DNA from: a virus | Strand: one strand, 5' to 3' | DNA length: 25,124 bases | Virus record (IMG/VR): IMGVR_UViG_3300005613_002208 | Coordinates: 1 to 25,124 of that record | Part shown: piece after piece, positions 20,910 through 25,124 of the stretch | Position numbering within the stretch: the first letter of the stretch is position 1 | How the letters are laid out: every line of letters begins with the position of its first letter | Notes under the pieces: model-generated | Seen by the model: the letters and a program-made list of their open reading frames with translations, nothing else | Databases searched by the model: none | What the model was told of the DNA's origin: nothing | Translations under genes and position numbers: made by a program

Positions 20910-21728
20910 ATGACTGGACATCATTATACACAAGTAGTACCTGGTATTGGTATTCGTGCTGGAAAATATGGTGGTTGGAACTTTTCCACCGAAGAAAACT
21001 TTCAATTTAGTAATCTTGGAACTAACATCTATGAACTCGCAAGAGTTGTAGATCAATGTGGTGAAGGAAATATCTTTGTTGACTTAGGAGTTGACTATGG
21101 TGTCTCTTCACTTACAATGACCTATGATTCTATTGAGAGGGACAATAAAGTTTACGGTGTAGATACTCAGTTTAAGCGTCTAGGATTTGATCTTTGGGAG
21201 TTTCCAAACTACAATCTGATTCAAGGCGATAGTTCTAGTGTTGGAAAGTATTGGGACACCGATGAATATGGAGAAGTGAGTTTACTTTTTGTGGATTCTA
21301 TTCATGTTGCATGTCAAGTTGCAAGTGAACTTTATCATTGGTATCCTCATGTGAAGGAGGGTGGATTTATTGTCTTCCATGACACCAACTGGCCAGCAGG
21401 AATGCATGATCTAACTTGGCACCCTGAGGTTCAAGAGAAAGGTCTCAAATGGGATCGTCCTGAGGTTGCTGTTGGTCGTTTCTTTGGTATTACAGAACTG
21501 TTTGAAAAGTATGGTGATCAAGGATTCAGATATGAAGATGATTACATTCGTGTTCGTCATCGTCCAGAGTCCTGGGGTATGACAACGGTTAAGATCAAAG
21601 AAAAGAAAGACTTCACTTCTAACATTGATGATTGGGATCAGATTTTCCAAGATCGTAATACAGTTGTTGGATACTTCAAACAAGAACCAGATGCATTTGT
21701 AATCGAGGACATCAGAAACGATGAGTGA
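20910..21728 (+). CDS. Class I SAM-dependent methyltransferase-like protein
   Basis: A 272-residue protein. FVDLGVDYGVSSLTMTYDSI matches the SAM-binding glycine loop, VYGVDTQFKRLG the acidic end of the next strand, and GGFIVFHDTNWP a later strand common in the Methyltransf_24 group. The ATG at 20910 follows the previous stop by one base; a TTG at 20898 overlaps it. Such enzymes in polysaccharide clusters O-methylate sugars, but a role on another acceptor cannot be excluded. Confidence 0.72.
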   Translation: MTGHHYTQVVPGIGIRAGKYGGWNFSTEENFQFSNLGTNIYELARVVDQCGEGNIFVDLGVDYGVSSLTMTYDSIERDNKVYGVDTQFKRLGFDLWEFPNYNLIQGDSSSVGKYWDTDEYGEVSLLFVDSIHVACQVASELYHWYPHVKEGGFIVFHDTNWPAGMHDLTWHPEVQEKGLKWDRPEVAVGRFFGITELFEKYGDQGFRYEDDYIRVRHRPESWGMTTVKIKEKKDFTSNIDDWDQIFQDRNTVVGYFKQEPDAFVIEDIRNDE

Positions 21729-22605
21729 AAATGTAAAACATGTTCATATCTGTTGTGACGGTAGTTTTGGCAACAGATATAGTGGTTTGATTGGAGGTCT
21801 TACACTAGCAAGACTGTGTGGACTTCCTGCAACTATCAGTTGGCCAAGCACAAATATGTGTCGTGCTTTATGGGATGATATCTTTGCACCAGTTGAGAAC
21901 GTTGTTGATTGGAGACTCAAAGAGTTTTATCCTCATGTGGATAAGTATGATTTTTTGACAGTCAACGATCAGCATGTTCAATTGTTTAGAGAACATGGTC
22001 CGATGAAGATGGTTGATCCTGGTTCTTTAACTTTGGAACAGGCATGTATTGCCGTTGCTAATAGTGATAAGAATATTTTTTACTATACTCCACTTATCTA
22101 CGATTGGTTACCTGAGCAAGAGGTGAGAAATACTATTAGAAACCTTTTGTTTAATGATAAAATCATGAAAAAGGTTTCTGAGTATCTTGATCAAAATCTT
22201 CAAGGTGGATACTATGGTATTCATCTTCGAATGACAGACTTCAAGGGCATTGAGTCTTTTGATGTTGATCATTGGTATAATACTGTAATGTATGACACGG
22301 AGAATAAGTTCTTTATTTGTTCTGACGATCCAGAAACCGAGGCACGATTTAGTACACTGCCCAATGCTTTCTCTTATCCAAAAGAATATAAAACAGAAAA
22401 GTTTATTGAAGAGGGAGACTGGCATCATCCATACACTGATGAAGATGGAAGGCACACAGTATTCAACGTTGAGCGTGGAACAGAACATGTCAAAGAAGCA
22501 GTGATTGATTTTCTTTTACTTGCTCTATCTCAACCATTTGATACTGGAAAGCAAAGCACTTTCCTTAGAATGGCAAAACGTGTTGGAGCAGCTTTTAGAA
22601 CATGA
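21721..22605 (+). CDS. Fucosyltransferase-like glycosyltransferase (GT-B)
   Basis: A 294-residue protein starting MSENVKHVHICCDGSFGNRY. The N-terminal GNRYSGLIGGLTLARLCGL and the later GGYYGIHLRMTDFKGIES, with FFICSDDPETEARF, recall the GDP-fucose-binding C-terminal half of NodZ/POFUT-type fucosyltransferases (HLR-R/M-x-D motif). I judge the superfamily probable but not the linkage. It overlaps the methyltransferase by 8 bases and the next gene by 4. Confidence 0.6.
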   Translation: MSENVKHVHICCDGSFGNRYSGLIGGLTLARLCGLPATISWPSTNMCRALWDDIFAPVENVVDWRLKEFYPHVDKYDFLTVNDQHVQLFREHGPMKMVDPGSLTLEQACIAVANSDKNIFYYTPLIYDWLPEQEVRNTIRNLLFNDKIMKKVSEYLDQNLQGGYYGIHLRMTDFKGIESFDVDHWYNTVMYDTENKFFICSDDPETEARFSTLPNAFSYPKEYKTEKFIEEGDWHHPYTDEDGRHTVFNVERGTEHVKEAVIDFLLLALSQPFDTGKQSTFLRMAKRVGAAFRT

Positions 22606-23345
22606 ATAAATTTTCTATTGTCATTCCTGCTTATGAGATGCGTGGATGTGGTTCAAAGTATTTGAGAGAATTATTCGAGAGCATTCAAGAGCAGTCATAT
22701 AAAAATATTGAAGTTCTTGTATCCGATCACTCAAAAAATAACGAGATCCTTGATCTTTGCGAGACATATTCTGATAGGTTTAATCTAATATATGTAAGGA
22801 ATTTCTATGACCATGGAAATGGTCCTGCCAATACTAATGTTGCCATCAAATACTGCACTGGCGATCTGATCAAGATCATGTTTCAGGATGATGTTTTTAC
22901 TGATGAACTGGCTCTTCTGAGAATCAGAGAAAGGTTCTTAGATACTAATGCATCTTGGGTTGTCACTGGATTCTCTCACACTCAGAATGGAAAAGATTTT
23001 TACAGACCAATGATTCCACGTTGGTCTCAACATCTTTTGGAAGGACAGAACTTCATGGGCGGTCCTTCCATTGTCACTATGAGAAAAGAAGCAGTAGAAC
23101 TTTTTGATCCAGAGTGTAAAATGCTCATGGATACTGAGTTCTATCATCGCATGAGATACTATCATGGTATGCCTCAAATTATTGAAGATGTTTTAGTTGC
23201 AAGTCGGGAGGGAGATCACCGCATCTCTGCCAACCTTGATCTTGATATCATATGCCAACATCCTGATGGATCTTGGGAAGCAAACAGTAAAGAGATAGAT
23301 TATGTCACAAACAAACACAAAGAGACCAGAGACTATAAGATTTGA
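22602..23345 (+). CDS. Family 2 glycosyltransferase
   Basis: A 247-residue GT-A enzyme: FSIVIPAYEMRGCGSKYLRE, then NIEVLVSDHSKN and the metal site FQDDVF (D96, D97), after GNGPANTNVAIKYCTGDLIK. A conserved MDTEFYHRM follows, as in GT2 enzymes, where the Asp/Glu is the likely base. Length is typical. Overlaps with both neighbours (4 and 44 bases) mark it as part of the operon. Confidence 0.85.
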   Translation: MNKFSIVIPAYEMRGCGSKYLRELFESIQEQSYKNIEVLVSDHSKNNEILDLCETYSDRFNLIYVRNFYDHGNGPANTNVAIKYCTGDLIKIMFQDDVFTDELALLRIRERFLDTNASWVVTGFSHTQNGKDFYRPMIPRWSQHLLEGQNFMGGPSIVTMRKEAVELFDPECKMLMDTEFYHRMRYYHGMPQIIEDVLVASREGDHRISANLDLDIICQHPDGSWEANSKEIDYVTNKHKETRDYKI

Positions 23346-24162
23346 TCTTAGTAATGCAACGTTCATCATGCCTCTCAGAATTGAGAGTGAAGATCGTTTG
23401 CGTAATATTGTTCTCAGTCTGACTTACCTCTTGAAAAATTTCAAAACAAATGTTATTATTCAAGAGGTAGATGAAGAGTCAAAGTTTCAAAGGTATGCTG
23501 CACCTCAGTTGCAGAATCTGATTGAAGATATGTCTTCGGTCACTTTGATCTATGAAGAAAGTAAAGACCCTATCTTCCATCGCACCAGAATCCTCAATGA
23601 TATGTTGATGGAATCCAAGACTGATGTGGTAGTAAACTATGATACGGATGTAATCTTCCCAATCAGCAGTTATAATATTGCATACGATATGATTCTAAAA
23701 GATGGATATGATTTAGTTTATCCATATGGTCAGGGTCATTATCAGGAAAAGGTTACAGTCAATCAAACACTCATCAATAGTTTGATTGAAAGTGATTTCT
23801 GTGAGAATGCATTTGCAAATCACCCAGATACAGAAAACTCTACTTCTGATTATGGATGGGCACAGTTTTTCAATCGACAGTCATACATCGATGGTGGAAT
23901 GGAAAATGAACACTTCATTTCATACGGATATGAAGACAATGAAAGACCCGAAAGATTTGAAAGACTTGGATATAAAGTTGGAAGAGTTGACCAAGCAATC
24001 TATCACATGGAGCATGTAAGAACTATGAATTCTTGGTTTACTAATCCACACATTCAAAATAACAAAAATCTTTATGAAACTCTCAAAGGAATGACTCCCG
24101 ATGAACTTAAAACCTATTATGAAACAATTGATTATGTGAGGAGGAGAAATGGACAAAAATAA
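23302..24162 (+). CDS. Galactosyltransferase-like glycosyltransferase (GT7 C-terminal type)
   Basis: A 286-residue protein. FIMPLRIESEDRLRNIVLSL opens the nucleotide-binding fold, VNYDTDVIFP (112-120) supplies a DxD motif, and GGMENEHFISYGYEDNERPE with RFERLGYKVGRVDQAIYHME matches the C-terminal 'GGF/M-NE-F-GYEDxE' region of GT7-type galactosyltransferases. The start ATG overlaps the previous gene by 44 bases; a later ATG at 23368 would lose the conserved FIMPLR strand only in part. Confidence 0.75.
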   Translation: MSQTNTKRPETIRFDLSNATFIMPLRIESEDRLRNIVLSLTYLLKNFKTNVIIQEVDEESKFQRYAAPQLQNLIEDMSSVTLIYEESKDPIFHRTRILNDMLMESKTDVVVNYDTDVIFPISSYNIAYDMILKDGYDLVYPYGQGHYQEKVTVNQTLINSLIESDFCENAFANHPDTENSTSDYGWAQFFNRQSYIDGGMENEHFISYGYEDNERPERFERLGYKVGRVDQAIYHMEHVRTMNSWFTNPHIQNNKNLYETLKGMTPDELKTYYETIDYVRRRNGQK

Positions 24163-24970
24163 GTCTGCATATAAACTGAAAGGAATTCCTCCTGTTCTTT
24201 GGATCAATCTTGATTCTGATGTGCAACGTCGTCAGCATATGGAGAATCAATTCAAATATTGGGAGATTGAGAATCATACCAGGATTGCTGGTATCGATGC
24301 ACGTCAAGACGATCCTAGTGTGCATCTAAGTGGCACAGTTCCACACACAATGATTCCAAATGAGATTGGATGTTGTATGTCACACCTCAAAGCAATCAAA
24401 TATTTCATTGAAGAAATGGATTGTGATGAAGTTATGATTATGGAGGATGATGCTTGCTTTGATCCAGTGAGGTATTGGCCTTTCTCATATAAAGAAGCAG
24501 CAGCATTATTTCCATATAACTATGATGCAATGCAACTGACTACAATTAATCCTGCTGTGGTCTATGTAACGTTACATAATCGATTCATCAATGATTTTTC
24601 TGCTGCTGTATATGTGTTGAAGCGCACACACGCACAGAAAATTTATAACTTACATGTTCGTGGTAATAAGTTTAAACTTGATCAGGATGTAAGACCACGT
24701 GCTACATCAGAAGATGTAATCTTTGAAAGTGGAAAAGTGTATTGCATTCCTCTGTTCCTTTACCGTTTGGATCTAGGGTCATCAATTCATCCAGAACATA
24801 TTGACATCTTTCATAGAAACAGTTATAATGGCATTTCCAGTTTCTGGGCAGAGTCTAATAAGATCGAAGATTGGAAGTCTCTGTTTAACTGGAATGCATA
24901 CCTGGGCAGACTCCCGCCTGGGTATGATGAGAATGGGAAGATCGAAGGTCATCCTGCTCACAACTCTTGA
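24149..24970 (+). CDS. Family 25 glycosyltransferase (LPS biosynthesis type)
   Basis: A 273-residue protein with VLWINLDSDVQRRQHMENQF (16-35), EIGCCMSHLKAIKYFIEE (about 72-89) and VMIMEDDACFD (95-105), the diagnostic order of GT25 (PF01755) enzymes that add galactose or related sugars to lipooligosaccharide. The acidic pair in MEDD binds the metal. It is the last gene of the operon; its TGA stop lies in the hairpin that also contains a -35-like TTGACA. Confidence 0.85.
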   Translation: MDKNKSAYKLKGIPPVLWINLDSDVQRRQHMENQFKYWEIENHTRIAGIDARQDDPSVHLSGTVPHTMIPNEIGCCMSHLKAIKYFIEEMDCDEVMIMEDDACFDPVRYWPFSYKEAAALFPYNYDAMQLTTINPAVVYVTLHNRFINDFSAAVYVLKRTHAQKIYNLHVRGNKFKLDQDVRPRATSEDVIFESGKVYCIPLFLYRLDLGSSIHPEHIDIFHRNSYNGISSFWAESNKIEDWKSLFNWNAYLGRLPPGYDENGKIEGHPAHNS

Positions 24971-24988
24971 CAAAATTCAAATGTCAAG
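24966..24988 (+). terminator. Hairpin at the end of the glycan operon
   Basis: CTTGACA (24966-24972) and TGTCAAG (24982-24988) are perfect 7-base arms around a 9-base loop. The stop of the GT25 gene lies in the left arm. There is no T-tract, so it may act as a weak terminator, an mRNA 3' end protector or a protein-binding site. Confidence 0.35.
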
Positions 24989-24995
24989 TTAGTAT
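24967..24995 (+). promoter_or_regulatory. Sigma70-like promoter within the hairpin
   Basis: TTGACA (24967-24972) is exact and is followed after 17 bases by TAGTAT (24990-24995), four of six matches to TATAAT. It could give early transcription of the gene at 25105. Confidence 0.4.
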
Positions 24996-25000
24996 AAATA
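24993..25000 (+). promoter_or_regulatory. Consensus T4-type late promoter TATAAATA
   Basis: An exact late octamer. A start near 25006 would give a leader of about 99 bases before the ATG at 25105, much longer than at the other late promoters in this window. Confidence 0.75.
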
Positions 25001-25003
25001 TTG

Positions 25004-25080
25004 AACCGATACACAATGTAACGGTTTATTACAACGAAGACAAGTCGAGTCTTCTTTCATCTGTGGGTATCCATTCCACA
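25004..25080 (+). promoter_or_regulatory. Leader with three consecutive hairpins
   Basis: Hairpin 1: AACCG/CGGTT (25004-25008 with 25022-25026) continued by TACA/TGTA around a CAA loop, with one A-A mismatch. Hairpin 2: GAAGAC/GTCTTC (25036-25041 with 25049-25054). Hairpin 3: TGTGG/CCACA (25062-25066 with 25076-25080). A free GAGG (25093-25096) follows, 8 bases before the start. If transcription starts near 25006, the first two bases of hairpin 1 are lost. Confidence 0.5.
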
Positions 25081-25104
25081 AGTAAAAACTACGAGGTATC
25101 TAAA

Positions 25105-25124
25105 ATGATCAAATCTGTATTCGC
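25105..25124 (+). CDS. Start of a new gene (cut by window edge), possibly exported
   Basis: Only MIKSVF and part of the next codon are visible. GAGG at 25093-25096 gives a good ribosome site. The Lys followed by hydrophobic residues could begin a signal peptide, but six residues are too few to say. The strong late promoter and long structured leader suggest an abundant late protein. Confidence 0.6.

Noticed and set aside
1-25124. CRISPR arrays, insertion sequences, integrase or attachment sites.
   Set aside because: No regularly spaced repeats, transposase or integrase motifs were seen on either strand.

Overview
The window reads as part of a T4-like cyanophage genome (a myovirus of marine Synechococcus or Prochlorococcus). 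The signs are a class Ia ribonucleotide reductase pair, many small densely packed genes with ATGA/TAATG overlaps, T4-type late promoter octamers beside sigma70-like early promoters, a tRNA cluster mixed with small genes and a homing endonuclease, and a large sugar-nucleotide and glycosyltransferase operon. This identification rests on gene content; no database was searched.

Layout. (1) 1-3111: the 3' end of nrdA, nrdB, two small unknown genes and a GIY-YIG nuclease-like gene. (2) 3112-6653, plus strand: a structured leader, then an exported lysozyme-like protein, a small unknown protein, an exported HExxH protein, three small or medium membrane proteins and a proline-rich membrane protein. 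The content suggests envelope or lysis functions. (3) 8212-6571, minus strand: three overlapping genes for exported, Gly/Thr/Ser-rich proteins behind their own late promoter. The last gene overlaps the plus-strand operon tail to tail. (4) 8249-11045: an HNH homing endonuclease with early and late promoters around a long hairpin, six tRNAs (Arg-TCT, Gly-TCC, Val-TAC, Ser-TGA, Pro-TGG, Met/Ile-CAT) and eight small genes, three of the window's coding genes ending inside a neighbouring tRNA. (5) 11046-11300: a non-coding, strongly structured RNA leader, a candidate for the wcaG RNA class. (6) 11301-24970: one uninterrupted run of 15 genes with overlapping or nearly touching ends. It holds five sugar-nucleotide enzymes, eight glycosyltransferase-like proteins, an asparagine-synthase-type amidotransferase and a methyltransferase. 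(7) 24966-25124: a hairpin, early and late promoters, three consecutive leader hairpins and the first codons of a new gene.

How the genes may work together. Gmd converts GDP-mannose to GDP-4-keto-6-deoxymannose. The WcaG homologue can reduce and epimerise this to GDP-L-fucose. A third enzyme of the DegT fold carries His-His at residues 187-188 where aminotransferases have the PLP lysine, the hallmark of ColD, so it should remove the C3 hydroxyl and open a route to GDP-colitose (3-deoxyfucose). A GDP-mannose 3,5-epimerase homologue would add GDP-L-galactose or L-gulose. Fucosyltransferase-type enzymes (GT10, GT11 and a third fucosyltransferase-like protein) fit these donors. The operon therefore appears to encode both the donors and the assembly of a deoxysugar-rich glycan, either to change the host surface or to decorate the virion. 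The most unusual elements are the ColD-type branch, the structured RNA ahead of the operon and the hairpin/dual-promoter arrangement of the HNH gene.
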